A stretch of DNA of 64,000 nt from Pseudomonas synxantha BG33R (GCF_000263715.2 NZ_CM001514.1:3971674-4035673); one strand, 5' to 3'; numbered from the stretch's first letter, positions 27,370 through 36,770 are shown. Translations and numbers: made by a program. The notes: generated by a model not told the origin, from the letters alone.

Positions 27370-27549
27370 GGGGCTCTCGGTGGAAAAACGCAGGGCGCCA
27401 TTGTTCACAAAAGTGCCTGCCACGCCAATGGCTTGTCGAATCCTTTCTATTGGCTGAACCGAATGCAAATAGCGGTTGCCCTGGCCAAATTCCTGAAACA
27501 TTTAGAATAAACTTCGCCGGTTTCCACCTTTCGCTCAAGGACACGTATT

Positions 27550-28422
27550 GTGACCAATGTCTGTACCGCCGGCCTGGATGTGGGCTTTGCCTCCCTGGAT
27601 TACCTGCAAATTTTCATCCTGGGGGTAATCCAGGGCATCACCGAATTGCTGCCGGTGTCGTCCACCGCCCATATGCGCGTGGTGCCCGCCCTGCTCGGCT
27701 GGCAAGACCCGGGCTCGGCGTTTTCGGCGGCCATGCAATTGGCCGCGCTGGCGGCAGTGGTCAGTTACTTCTGGCGGGATGTGCGCCAGGTCACCACCGG
27801 CAGTATCAGTGCGGTACGCCGGGGCGACTATAACGATCGGTGGTTCAAACTGGCGGTGGCGATCGTGCTGGCGACTATCCCGATTGGCATTGCCGGGTTG
27901 GCGCTGTCTTCGACCCTGAATGCATGCAACTCGCCATTGCGCGGGCTGATGGTGATCGGCATTTCCTGCGTGGTGATGGCGGTGTTGCTGGCACTGGCCG
28001 AAGTGCGTGCCCGCCATACCCGCGACGTAAGCCAAATGCGCTTGCGCGATGCGCTGATCGTGGGGGTGGCGCAGATCGGCGCGTTGATTCCTGGGGTGTC
28101 GCGTTCGGGCTCCACGCTGACCGCAGCGCTGTTCCTGAATTTCAAACGCGAAGAAGCGGCGCGGTTTTCTTTCCTGTTGGGCCTGCCGGCCATTGCCCTG
28201 GCGGGTTTGAAAGAACTGTGGGTGCTGCTGCGCGCCGACATGCCTGCCCACGCCTGGCCGCATTTGATCTTCGGCCTGGTGGTGGCGAGCATCTCGGCGT
28301 TCTTTGCGATCTGGGGCCTGATGAAGTTCCTGGAGCGCTTCTCCACCTGGCCGTTCGTCATCTACCGTGCGCTGCTGGGGATCTTCCTGATTGTGGCGGT
28401 CAGCAGCGGGTTGTTGAGTTAA
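27550..28422 (+). CDS. uppP: Undecaprenyl-diphosphatase
   Basis: An inner-membrane enzyme of 290 residues that converts undecaprenyl diphosphate to the monophosphate, recycling the carrier for peptidoglycan and O-antigen. Both active-site motifs are present: GITELLPVSSTAH (Glu/Ser/His) and IPGVSRSGST. About eight membrane segments. The start is GTG at 27550, with CAAGGAC upstream. Its stop overlaps the converging Dyp peroxidase stop in a shared TTAA. Confidence 0.93.
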   Translation: MTNVCTAGLDVGFASLDYLQIFILGVIQGITELLPVSSTAHMRVVPALLGWQDPGSAFSAAMQLAALAAVVSYFWRDVRQVTTGSISAVRRGDYNDRWFKLAVAIVLATIPIGIAGLALSSTLNACNSPLRGLMVIGISCVVMAVLLALAEVRARHTRDVSQMRLRDALIVGVAQIGALIPGVSRSGSTLTAALFLNFKREEAARFSFLLGLPAIALAGLKELWVLLRADMPAHAWPHLIFGLVVASISAFFAIWGLMKFLERFSTWPFVIYRALLGIFLIVAVSSGLLS

Positions 28423-29381
28423 GCCGTCGGTTCGCGGTCGGCCAGCGCTTCAAGCAGATCGGCCGAGGGCACGAAGAACAAACCACCGGTCACTGCCGTA
28501 CTGAAGTCGAGCAAGCGGTCATAGTTGCCAACCGGGCGGCCAACGAACATGTTTTCCAGCATCTGCTCCAGCGGTTGCGGCGAGCGTGCGTAGCCGATGA
28601 AGTAGGTGCCGAACTCGCCGGCGCCGGGGCGGCCGAAGGGCATATTGTCGCGCAGGATCTTCACTTCCTCGCCGTTCTCGTCAGTGATGACGGTCAAGGC
28701 ACTGTGAGAGTTGCTCGGCTTGGTTTCTTCGTCCAGTTCGATATCTGCCAGTTTGGTTCGCCCGATTACCTTCTCCTGGGCTTCTACCGTCAAGCCGTTC
28801 CAGGCGCTCATGTTGTGCAGGTATTTCTGCACCACTACGTAGCTGCCGCCCTCGAACTGAGGGTCTTCGTCACCGACCAGGGTGAATCTTTCGGCCTTGC
28901 GCCCTACCGGGTTTTCGGTGCCGTCGACAAAACCGATGATGCTGCGCATATCGAAATAGCGGAAACCCTGGACCTCATCCACCACCTTGACGCTATCGCC
29001 CAAGGCGGCCATCAATTGGGTCGCCAGCTCGAAACACAGGTCCATCTGCTCGGCGCGGATATGCAGGAGGATATCGCCCGGGGTCGACACCGCCTTGCGC
29101 CCTTCTACACCGAATTCGCGGAACGGATGCAGCGACGCAGGGCGTGGGGCGCCGAACAGCCGGTCCCACGCATCCGAGCCAAAGCCGCAGACGCAGGTCA
29201 GGTTGCCCGACGGCACGCGCTTGCCCACCGAACGCACAAGGCCGGCGATGTCGGCACACCAGCCACGCACGTTTTCAGCCGCGTCGGGGGCCAGGGTGGC
29301 GACCATGAAAATCGCGCTGCTGGTGATCGGGTGGCACACGGACTGCGGTTCGAGAGGTGGCTGGACAGGGCAGGTTTTCAT
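28419..29381 (-). CDS. Dyp-type peroxidase
   Basis: A heme peroxidase of 320 residues with the family motif GFVDGTENP, the catalytic Asp of which lies near residue 152, and the heme-ligand His region (SHSALTV, or nearby) in the C-terminal half. Length and lack of a signal peptide suggest the YfeX-like cytoplasmic class (DypB-like). It oxidises dyes and phenols with peroxide. It converges on uppP. Confidence 0.9.
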   Translation of the reverse strand: MKTCPVQPPLEPQSVCHPITSSAIFMVATLAPDAAENVRGWCADIAGLVRSVGKRVPSGNLTCVCGFGSDAWDRLFGAPRPASLHPFREFGVEGRKAVSTPGDILLHIRAEQMDLCFELATQLMAALGDSVKVVDEVQGFRYFDMRSIIGFVDGTENPVGRKAERFTLVGDEDPQFEGGSYVVVQKYLHNMSAWNGLTVEAQEKVIGRTKLADIELDEETKPSNSHSALTVITDENGEEVKILRDNMPFGRPGAGEFGTYFIGYARSPQPLEQMLENMFVGRPVGNYDRLLDFSTAVTGGLFFVPSADLLEALADREPTA

Positions 29382-29431
29382 CAGGCAGATCCATAGGCTA
29401 AGGTCGGTTTGAACCGACGCAGGTTAGCAGA

Positions 29432-30250
29432 TCAGCCGTGACAACTGGCCCACACCTGGCGAATCAGCGCTTTCATCTTGAGCGCCTCGGCCCAGCGATC
29501 AGTGAGTTCTCGCCCCATTGCATCGGTGATCGCATAGGGTGGCGGGCCCAGTTCGCAGGTGAAGGGCAGGCTCTGGGGCGCGTCGGCACGGGTCAGCCAG
29601 TCGTCGATCCCATAGCGCCACCAGCCAGTAAAGCGCTCGACCCAAGGCTGGTGCTGAGGAAAATCCAGGCCAACCTGCACCTGCTCACTGCTGGCGATGC
29701 GGCCATGAAAGCCCCAACTATGGCGCAGGATCGTGCGTATCTGCTCGTCGTCTTCCAAGGCACCGGGCTCGGGCAACTCGCGGCCGACAACGTAGTGGGA
29801 CAGGTCCGCGAGCAGTTTCAGGTCGGGCATTTGCGCCAGCAGGTCGAGGGTGAACAGCAGGTCGTTGGTCAGTCGATAACGGTGGGTTTCCAGCAGGATC
29901 GGGAAGTCCACCTGTTCGGCCAGGCGCTGCCAGCCTTCGATCAGCCTGGCCGCCTCAACCTGGGTACGCGGGCGCACATCGGCTTGCAGGGTCAGGTGGT
30001 GACAACCGTAGCGGCCGGTCACTTCCAATGCCCTGGCCAGATCGTCCACCGATTGCGGGAACAGCTGACCTTCGATCTGCAAGCCCCTGGCCGTGGCGGC
30101 AGCATGCAAGCGCGAGACTGCGGCCAGCGTCCAGTAATGATCGGTGATGCCGTCGAAACCAGCGGCGGCGATGCGGTCCAGTTGCGCTTCGAGGCTGCCG
30201 GGCTCGGTTTGCATGGCCCACATCGATTGGAATACCAGAAGTTGGCGCAT
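29432..30250 (-). CDS. Sugar phosphate isomerase/epimerase-like TIM barrel
   Basis: A 272-residue TIM-barrel protein of the xylose isomerase/AP endonuclease 2 superfamily. Strand-end residues fit a metal site: ILLETHRYR (Glu/His) and LLADLSHYVVG (Asp/His). ATG at 30250 follows one base after the upstream stop. It is the last gene of a four-gene operon with a MocD/E/F-like oxygenase. In the moc rhizopine locus a related barrel protein (MocC) is encoded nearby, so it may isomerise or dehydrate the demethylated product. That role is inferred from context. Confidence 0.78.
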   Translation of the reverse strand: MRQLLVFQSMWAMQTEPGSLEAQLDRIAAAGFDGITDHYWTLAAVSRLHAAATARGLQIEGQLFPQSVDDLARALEVTGRYGCHHLTLQADVRPRTQVEAARLIEGWQRLAEQVDFPILLETHRYRLTNDLLFTLDLLAQMPDLKLLADLSHYVVGRELPEPGALEDDEQIRTILRHSWGFHGRIASSEQVQVGLDFPQHQPWVERFTGWWRYGIDDWLTRADAPQSLPFTCELGPPPYAITDAMGRELTDRWAEALKMKALIRQVWASCHG

Positions 30251-30251
30251 A

Positions 30252-31454
30252 TCAGCCTCGCAACAGTGGTTTGAGGGACACATCGGCATCTGCCAGGCTG
30301 CCCGGGTCGAGCACAGTGCCCGCGGCAATCAGGCGCTCGCACAGCTTGATGTCCCTGGCCGCACCGTTGCCCGGCGCCCAGCCGCACGCGCCTTGCAACC
30401 GGGCATCGTCGTCGAGGTAAAACAGCAACAGGCCACCCCCAGGCAACGCACGGCTGACCGTGCGTGCAGTCATCATCCCGACAGTCTGCAAACCCCAGTG
30501 GTATTGGTCGGACCAGAAACCGGGGAGCGTCTCGAATGGCAGCGCTCGCCCCAGCAGGTTCAACGCGGCGTGCCGCCCCTGGGCCTCGGCGTTGCGCCAG
30601 GTTTCCTGGCGCTGAAAGACGCCAGCGAGGCGAAACTCGCAGACATCCCCCGCCGCGTAGATATCCGCCGCGCTGGTGCGCAATTGCGCGTCGACACGAA
30701 TGCCCTGACCGACTTCCAGCCCTGCCGCCGCCGCCAGCTCGATATTGGGTTGCATGCCGATGCCGACCACCACCAGGTCACAGGGCAGCCGTTGCCCATC
30801 GACCAGTTGCACGGCGTCGGCGTGGATGCATTCCACGCCGACGTTCAAGCGCACGTCCACACCTTGATCACGATGCAACGCCAGCAGCGAGGCACTAATC
30901 GGCGCCGGCAACACCCGGCTCGCCAAGCGTGGCCCGGCTTCAAGCAGCGTGACCTCACACCCCAGCCCTCGTGCGGTGGCCGCCACCTCCAGGCCAATAA
31001 AGCCACCACCGACCACGACCAGGCGGGTGCCGGGACGCAACTTATCACGCAGAGCCAAGGCTTCATCGTGGGTACGCAGGTAAAGCACAGGGGCCTGCGC
31101 CTCGGGCAAGCGTCGCGCCCGGCCACCGGTAGCCAGCAACAAGCCGGTATAGGTCAACCATTGGCCGTCGGCCAGTTGCAGCCGGTGTTGCTGCGGGTCC
31201 AGGCGGCTCACCGGGTTACCGGCGATATGCTCGATGCCCAATGCCGCCAACCGTGCACTGTCGCACAGGCTGCATTCCGCCAGGTCCGTCGAGCCTTGCA
31301 GCACGCCTTTGGACAACGGTGGGCGTTCGTAGGGCAAGTGCGCTTCATCGCCGATCAGGATCAGGCGCCCGCTGTAACCTTCTTCACGCAAGGTCAGTGC
31401 CGCACGTCCACCGGCATGACCAGCGCCGACGATGATCAGGGCCTGGTTCATCAT
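30252..31454 (-). CDS. FAD-dependent ferredoxin reductase (MocF-like)
   Basis: A 400-residue reductase that passes electrons from NADH to the adjacent Rieske protein. FAD motif IIVGAGHAGGRAAL at the N-terminus, NAD motif LVVVGGGFIGLEVAA in the middle, and the second FAD motif IYAAGDVCEF later. The C-terminal domain is of the rubredoxin/ferredoxin-reductase type. The start ATG at 31454 overlaps the Rieske stop by ATGA. The order oxygenase, Rieske, reductase is the same as mocD-mocE-mocF. Confidence 0.88.
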   Translation of the reverse strand: MMNQALIIVGAGHAGGRAALTLREEGYSGRLILIGDEAHLPYERPPLSKGVLQGSTDLAECSLCDSARLAALGIEHIAGNPVSRLDPQQHRLQLADGQWLTYTGLLLATGGRARRLPEAQAPVLYLRTHDEALALRDKLRPGTRLVVVGGGFIGLEVAATARGLGCEVTLLEAGPRLASRVLPAPISASLLALHRDQGVDVRLNVGVECIHADAVQLVDGQRLPCDLVVVGIGMQPNIELAAAAGLEVGQGIRVDAQLRTSAADIYAAGDVCEFRLAGVFQRQETWRNAEAQGRHAALNLLGRALPFETLPGFWSDQYHWGLQTVGMMTARTVSRALPGGGLLLFYLDDDARLQGACGWAPGNGAARDIKLCERLIAAGTVLDPGSLADADVSLKPLLRG

Positions 31455-31774
31455 CCGGCCGTGACAGCGAGCAGTACCCGCCCCGCTTCGACCCGCACCG
31501 GGTAGGTCTTGAGGTTGACGCACACCGGCGCGCCCAGGGCTTGGCCGGAACGGTAATCGAAGCGCCCGTTGTGCTTTGGGCATTCAATCACGTGGTCCAT
31601 CACCAGGCCGTCCGCCAGGTGGATTTTCTCGTGGGTGCACAGGCCGGCGGTGGCGAAGAATTCATCCTCGGCAGAGCGGAACACCGCGTAGGTGTGAATA
31701 CCGTGGTCGAAGCGCAGCACGTCTTCTGCTTCTATTTCGCCCACGGCGCAGACGTCGATCCATTGATCGTTCAT
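31451..31774 (-). CDS. Rieske [2Fe-2S] ferredoxin (MocE-like)
   Basis: A 107-residue single-domain Rieske protein. The cluster ligands are C46-x-H48 and C65-x2-H68. It carries electrons from the FAD reductase to the desaturase-like oxygenase. Both ends overlap neighbours by four bases, so the three proteins are made together. It belongs to the MocE family named after rhizopine catabolism. Confidence 0.9.
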   Translation of the reverse strand: MNDQWIDVCAVGEIEAEDVLRFDHGIHTYAVFRSAEDEFFATAGLCTHEKIHLADGLVMDHVIECPKHNGRFDYRSGQALGAPVCVNLKTYPVRVEAGRVLLAVTAG

Positions 31775-32865
31775 GCATTTATCTCCAATGACTGGCTTTT
31801 ACTGTGTGGCGAGCAAGCTCCCTCGCCACGGGTCGGGCGTTGGACGAAATAGCTGGGGTCGCTGCGCTGGCGCCAAATAGTCGGAATGATTTCCTGGTAG
31901 GCCTCCCACAGATTGGCATACGGCGCTGGGCAGTCGCTGCGGATCTCTTCGTGCAGTTGACTGAGCGCGTGGTAAGGCACCATCGGGTACATGTGGTGTT
32001 CGAGGTGGTAGTTCATGTTCATGTAGATAAAGCGCAGCACCCGGTTCATGTAGATGGTGCGGCAGTTACTGCGATGGTCGAGCACATCTTCAGCCAGGCC
32101 CACATGCTGGCTGAGGCCGAACAGGTAGCCGAGCCAGGCACCATAGAGACTGGGCAGCCCCACCAGCATCAGCGGCAGCCAGCTGTGCAGGTACAACGCG
32201 GCGCCGATGATCAGCGCATAAATCCCAATCCATATACGTGCGGCACGCAATACCTTGGGCCATTCGGATTCAGGGATGAAGTCTTGCTCTTGGGCACTCA
32301 TGCGCCCGAGCGCATGGCGGGCCACGCCGCTGAAGGTCTTCCAGGCCAGGGGCAGGTTGAACAGGCTGAGGGCCATCATCCACAGGCTCGGCGGGCGCGG
32401 CTCGACGATCTCCGGGTCGCGGCCGACGACGATGGTGTCGGTGTGATGACGGGCATGGCTCCAGCGCCACACGTGAGGTTCGAACAGGCACATGAAGCTC
32501 GCCACCTGGTACAGCCCGTCGTTCATCCAGCGGGTCTTGAACGCAGTGCCGTGCCCGGTTTCGTGCCAGCGCGGGTTGGACGCCGTGCCGTAGAGCACGC
32601 CATAGACGAGAAAAAACGGTACGCAGGCCCAGGAGCCCCAGAACCAATAGCCACCAAAGCCTGTGACCAACAGCGTCGAGACCCAGATAGCGGTGTCGAG
32701 CAAGGCCGGAGCGTCGCGGCGCTGCATCAGTTCTTTCATGCGTTTGCGCGAGATGGGCGACTGGTACCAGTTGGCCGAAACCAGGCCTTTTTCGGCGGCG
32801 CGGGCCGCTTCAGGGCCAGTGAGGCTGTAGTCGCGCCGAGCGCGGTAAGCGGTGTGTTCAGGCAT
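31771..32865 (-). CDS. Desaturase-fold di-iron oxygenase (MocD-like)
   Basis: A 364-residue membrane enzyme with the three histidine boxes of the fatty acid desaturase superfamily: H101-xxx-H105, H137-xx-HH141 and H286-xx-HH290. Four membrane segments are expected (residues about 57-95 and 210-255). In rhizobia MocD with MocE and MocF removes the O-methyl group of the rhizopine 3-O-methyl-scyllo-inosamine, and a similar O-demethylation or hydroxylation is the best guess here. ATG at 32865 has GGAGAA upstream. First gene of a leftward operon facing a LacI regulator. Confidence 0.85.
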   Translation of the reverse strand: MPEHTAYRARRDYSLTGPEAARAAEKGLVSANWYQSPISRKRMKELMQRRDAPALLDTAIWVSTLLVTGFGGYWFWGSWACVPFFLVYGVLYGTASNPRWHETGHGTAFKTRWMNDGLYQVASFMCLFEPHVWRWSHARHHTDTIVVGRDPEIVEPRPPSLWMMALSLFNLPLAWKTFSGVARHALGRMSAQEQDFIPESEWPKVLRAARIWIGIYALIIGAALYLHSWLPLMLVGLPSLYGAWLGYLFGLSQHVGLAEDVLDHRSNCRTIYMNRVLRFIYMNMNYHLEHHMYPMVPYHALSQLHEEIRSDCPAPYANLWEAYQEIIPTIWRQRSDPSYFVQRPTRGEGACSPHSKSQSLEINA

Positions 32866-32959
32866 TGTTATTGTTCTCCGCAAGCGTAGGGTTTCAGGTG
32901 CTTTGCGGAACCAACCATAGAGCGCAGCCAAATCACCCTCAAGGCCTTGAATCCATTCC

Positions 32960-33009
32960 CTATCAAGCTATCATCCAGGCCCAGCGGAGCTTGATAGTTT
33001 TCTATCAAG
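32960..33009. promoter_or_regulatory. LacI-family operator cluster
   Basis: CTATCAAGCT (32960) and AGCTTGATAG (32988) form a perfect 10-bp inverted repeat. The second arm is reused in TTGATAG-tttt-CTATCAA (32991-33008), an 18-bp LacI-type palindrome. Three half-sites thus lie in the 163-bp space between the MocD-like gene and the LacI gene. They are well placed to control both directions. Confidence 0.75.
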
Positions 33010-33028
33010 ACGCTCAAGGGGCCTGCCA

Positions 33029-34078
33029 ATGCACAACCATAAACGCCCAACCATCGCCACCGTCGCCGCCCACGCGGGGCTTAGCGTGGCCACCGTCGAC
33101 CGGGTATTGAACGCCCGCGCCCCGGTCAACCCGGGCACGGCCGAACAGGTGTTCCAGGCCGCCGAAGCCGTGGGTTATTTCGCTGCACGACTGATCGGCC
33201 AGCGCATCCGCGAACGGCGCCCCACCTACCGTTTCGGCGTGCTGTTGCTGGGCACCGCCCAGGCCTTCTATGCCAACCTCGCCCAGTCCATCAGCGATGC
33301 CGCGCAGCATCACGCCACCGCCAACCTGAGCTGCCAGTTCGACTACATCAACGACCGTTCACCGAATGCCATCGTCGCGCAGATCGAGCAACTGGCGGTG
33401 CAGTGCGACGCCCTGGCGGTGGTCAGCTTCGCCCATCCGCTGATCAACGCCTGCCTGGCGCAGATCCGTGAAGCTGGCGTACCAGTGGTTGCGCTGCTGT
33501 CGGATATCCATGAACAGGCCCTCGAACCCTATGTGGGCCAGGACAACCACGTGGTCGGGCGCACCATGGGCTGGCTGCTGGCACACACCTGCGGCGCACG
33601 CAAAGGCAGCGTTGGCATTTTACTTGGCGGCCATCGTTTTCTCGGGCACCAGGCACGGGTCAAAGGCTTGCACAGCTACCTGGCCGAACACGCGCCAGGG
33701 CTCAAGCCGTTGGAACCGCTGATCAACCTGGATAACTGCGACATCACCGAGGAAGCCACCCTGGACCTGCTCGCCCGCCACACCGACCTGCGCGGCCTGT
33801 GCGTGGTGGGCGGCGGCGGTGACGGCGTGATCAACGCCCTGGCGCAACTGCCCAAGCGCCCGGCGCTGTGTTGCATTCTGCAGGAGTCGACCGAGCTGTC
33901 GCGCCAGGCGTTGAGCCGCGGCTTGATCGATGTAGTGATGGACTCGCAGCCGCGGCAGACGGCGGCGGCGCTGGTGCAACTGCTGGTGCAGTTGCTGAAT
34001 GACGAAGGCTTCGATCCGGTGCGGCATCGGGTGCATATACCACCGCAGATAGTGACCCCGGAAAACATGGGCACCTGA
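33029..34078 (+). CDS. LacI family transcriptional regulator
   Basis: A 349-residue regulator. The LacI helix-turn-helix is PTIATVAAHAGLSVATVDRVLN (residues 7-28), followed by the hinge (AARLIGQRIRERR) and a periplasmic-binding-protein-like sensor domain (FGVLLLGTAQAFYANLAQSI). It should bind a sugar or cyclitol. It is divergent from the oxygenase operon and its own upstream region holds matching palindromes. Confidence 0.92.
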   Translation: MHNHKRPTIATVAAHAGLSVATVDRVLNARAPVNPGTAEQVFQAAEAVGYFAARLIGQRIRERRPTYRFGVLLLGTAQAFYANLAQSISDAAQHHATANLSCQFDYINDRSPNAIVAQIEQLAVQCDALAVVSFAHPLINACLAQIREAGVPVVALLSDIHEQALEPYVGQDNHVVGRTMGWLLAHTCGARKGSVGILLGGHRFLGHQARVKGLHSYLAEHAPGLKPLEPLINLDNCDITEEATLDLLARHTDLRGLCVVGGGGDGVINALAQLPKRPALCCILQESTELSRQALSRGLIDVVMDSQPRQTAAALVQLLVQLLNDEGFDPVRHRVHIPPQIVTPENMGT

Positions 34079-34092
34079 TACACAAAGAACAC

Positions 34093-34613
34093 AATGTGGG
34101 AGGGGCGGTGCGACGATTCGATTTGCCCCGACGGTGATGAACCCGTCAAAAATTCAGAGGCTGACACACCGCTATCGCGGCATGGGATCTACGCAACTTT
34201 GTAGCTGCCGACCGTAACCACGATGCGAAGCGAGCCGCTCTTGATCTTGATCTTGATCTGCTTTTGATCTTAGGCGCCCCGTCAAACCACGCTGGCCGTA
34301 ATCCGACCTGGATTTGGGGGGTAAACCGGCAGGGATGCCGGTTTAGCCGCCCCGCGCCATGGATGGCGCGTGGCGGCGGCCCCCCAAATCCAGGTCGGAT
34401 TACGGGCACACCGAGCCTAAGCGAGGTGCCGAGTGGTGGGGCAAGAGCGTTTTGCTTACTTTTGCGCTTTTCAAAAGTGAGCCGCTGTAAGAGCGGAACC
34501 AATAGCAGCCGTTACCCAGATAACGGATATGTACTCGGTCTAATCCAGCACCCTGGTCGGCCCTGAGGCCGCCATCGGGGGCAAGTCGAATCGTCGCACC
34601 GCCCCTCCCACAT
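34093..34613. repeat. REP-bracketed long repeat, copy 2
   Basis: The second copy is bracketed by inverted REPs of the GTCGAATCGTCG type. It has three CTTGAT units (34240-34257). Its core is a perfect 26-bp inverted repeat: arm 34296-34321 pairs with arm 34380-34405. Between the arms are two small hairpins (TAAACCGGC/GCCGGTTTA and CGCGCCA/TGGCGCG), so the folded form would be a three-way junction. A partial third REP follows at about 34632-34678. Together these fill the 34079-34699 gap. Confidence 0.88.
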
Positions 34614-34699
34614 TTGGATCGCGGGGCATCCGTTGGTTAGCGGTCGGCTGTCAGACCGCCATCGAAGCCCCCACCTTTAATCTGCACACGGACAATCAT

Positions 34700-36679
34700 T
34701 CACCGCCCGCGAAAATCCCCTGCACTCAAACCAAACCGCCCCATCTTGTTGTACAGCCCACCCCGCGACACGTTGAGTTGCCGAGCCGCCAGGCGGATAT
34801 TGCCGCCCGTGTTTTTCAGCGCAGCGACGATGGCGTGCAGTTCATGGCTGCTCAGATCCTGCGCGGGCTGGGGCTGGTAAAAGCGCAGCGCTGCCCTTTG
34901 CTGAGTTTCCAGCGGCAAGTCAGCCGGCTGGATCAACTCGCCCATCGCCAGGTTGGTCGCCCGTTCAATGGCGTTTTCCAATTCACGCACATTGCCCGGC
35001 CAACCATGGGCTGACAGCAGGGCCAATGCATCCGGCGAGAAACCCTGCACCGGTTTACGCAACGAACGCGCACAGCGCTGCAGGAAATGCCGTGCCAACA
35101 GCGGGATATCCTCGCGGCGCATACGCAAGGGTGGCACCGTGAGGTTCAACACATTGAGGCGGTAGTAAAGATCCTCACGAAACGCGCCTTCGGCCACTGC
35201 CTGGCTCAAGTTGCGATGGGTAGCGGTGATGATGCGCACGTCCACGGGCCGCGAATTTTTCGCACCTACGCGGGTGATTTCGCCTTCCTGCAAGACCCGC
35301 AACAGGCTGACCTGGGCATCGAAGGACATGTCGCCAATTTCATCCAGGAAGATGGTGCCGCCATCGGCCAATTCAAACTTGCCCGCCGACCCACCTCGCG
35401 CCGAGCCGGTGAACGCGCCTTCGACATGGCCAAACAGTTCGCTCTGCACCAAGTCCCGGGGGATGGCGCCGCAGTTGACCGCCACGAACGGGCCGTTGCA
35501 ACGCTCGCTGGCATTATGAATGGCCTGGGCGAACAGCTCCTTGCCAGTGCCGCTTTCGCCGAGGATCAAGGTGGTGGCGTCACCGCGACTGGCAATGCGC
35601 CCCAGGTGCAGCGCGTCCTGGATCGCCCGCGAGGAGCCCTGGATGGTGTCGAAGGTATAGCAGGCCTGGGTGCCGACAATGCGTCGGGTGATTTCGCGGA
35701 TGCGGCGGTTTTCGCGCACTGACACAATCACCCCACCCTGCTCCAGCGGGCATACCGAAACCAGGCACGCAAGCGGGCTGCGGTCGCGCAGCTCAAAGGT
35801 GCAGTCAAGGTCGCGCACCGGCTCACCCAGCGCGTCGCTCAACTCATTGCACCCCAGGCGCTGGAACGGACTGCCGAGCAGTTCCAGCCCCACCCCGAAC
35901 AACTGCCGCGCATAGCGGTTGAGCGCCTTGATGCAGCCATGCTCATCCAGCACCACCAAGCCTTCGTTCAGCACTTCGAGCACCGCTTGTTGTTCTTCCA
36001 GCAACACCTGCAGCGCCATCTGCCGCGACACCGCTTCGGCTGCCGCCTGGACGGTACCCAGAGTATGGAAATGAAACCAGCCGGGCTCGGCGGTCAGCGT
36101 GAGCATCGCCAGTGTCTGGCCCTGAGCATCCTTGATCGGCGCAGCGGCGCAGTGCATGCGGCGCTGGCGCAGGGCGCCGGCGAAATTCTCCTCGGCCAAT
36201 ACGTACACCAGGCGATCTTCGGCCAGGGCCAGGCCGGTGCAGTTGGTGCCCTGTACCGATTCCAGCAGGCGACTCCCCACGGGGGTGATGTCCAGCCCGC
36301 AGAAATACAGGGTGGTGCCCTCGGCATCGGTAAGGTTGATATGGCCGCGTGGGTTATAGGCCAGCAGGCCGTGCATGACCTGCGCGGCAGCGGCGATCAG
36401 TGCGCGGTGATTGGCCAGGGTAGCCGCCAGCGTTTGGGCGGCAACGAAACGGTAGTGGCTGTCATCGGGATCGATACCCGCCTCGATACTGCGCCGCCAG
36501 GAATCCCAGATGACCTGGCGCACCCCGGCCGGGCGCTCGACCTGGCCAGACAGACACGCTCGCCAGCCCTGCTCCAATGCAGCGACGGGGCCGTCATTCA
36601 GCGCAGCAGGCCCCAGGGCCGTGAGGTAATCGAGGTCTTGCCCGCTAAACGTCAGGGTCATCGAGGTATCCATGTTCAT
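34700..36679 (-). CDS. Sigma-54 activator, AcoR-like
   Basis: A 659-residue enhancer-binding protein. Order: GAF-like sensor (residues about 80-220), PAS-like segment (about 235-330), AAA+ domain (about 345-570; Walker A GESGTGKE, Walker B GGTIFLDEIGD) and a Fis-type helix-turn-helix at the C-terminus (GGNIRLAARQLNVSRGGLYNKMGRFGL). The sigma-54 contact loop reads GAFTGS rather than the usual GAFTGA. It is divergent from an operon with a clear sigma-54 promoter, the probable target. Confidence 0.92.
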   Translation of the reverse strand: MNMDTSMTLTFSGQDLDYLTALGPAALNDGPVAALEQGWRACLSGQVERPAGVRQVIWDSWRRSIEAGIDPDDSHYRFVAAQTLAATLANHRALIAAAAQVMHGLLAYNPRGHINLTDAEGTTLYFCGLDITPVGSRLLESVQGTNCTGLALAEDRLVYVLAEENFAGALRQRRMHCAAAPIKDAQGQTLAMLTLTAEPGWFHFHTLGTVQAAAEAVSRQMALQVLLEEQQAVLEVLNEGLVVLDEHGCIKALNRYARQLFGVGLELLGSPFQRLGCNELSDALGEPVRDLDCTFELRDRSPLACLVSVCPLEQGGVIVSVRENRRIREITRRIVGTQACYTFDTIQGSSRAIQDALHLGRIASRGDATTLILGESGTGKELFAQAIHNASERCNGPFVAVNCGAIPRDLVQSELFGHVEGAFTGSARGGSAGKFELADGGTIFLDEIGDMSFDAQVSLLRVLQEGEITRVGAKNSRPVDVRIITATHRNLSQAVAEGAFREDLYYRLNVLNLTVPPLRMRREDIPLLARHFLQRCARSLRKPVQGFSPDALALLSAHGWPGNVRELENAIERATNLAMGELIQPADLPLETQQRAALRFYQPQPAQDLSSHELHAIVAALKNTGGNIRLAARQLNVSRGGLYNKMGRFGLSAGDFRGR

Positions 36680-36684
36680 GTTTT

Positions 36685-36708
36685 TGACATGTCAGTATAG
36701 GCATGTCA
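36685..36708. promoter_or_regulatory. Putative activator sites (UAS)
   Basis: TGACATGTCA (36685-36694), a perfect 10-bp palindrome, and a second GCATGTCA (36701-36708) lie about 65-90 bp upstream of the sigma-54 promoter and next to the activator's start. The place fits upstream activator sites. Confidence 0.6.
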
Positions 36709-36770
36709 TTTGAATGAACACATTTTGTTTAGTCTATTTTATAAACTCTTAAAAATCAGTGCGTTATGAC

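Noticed and set aside
27840..29396. 518-codon plus-strand frame across uppP and the Dyp gene
   Set aside because: It is out of frame with uppP and antisense to the peroxidase; the composition is that of a shadow frame.
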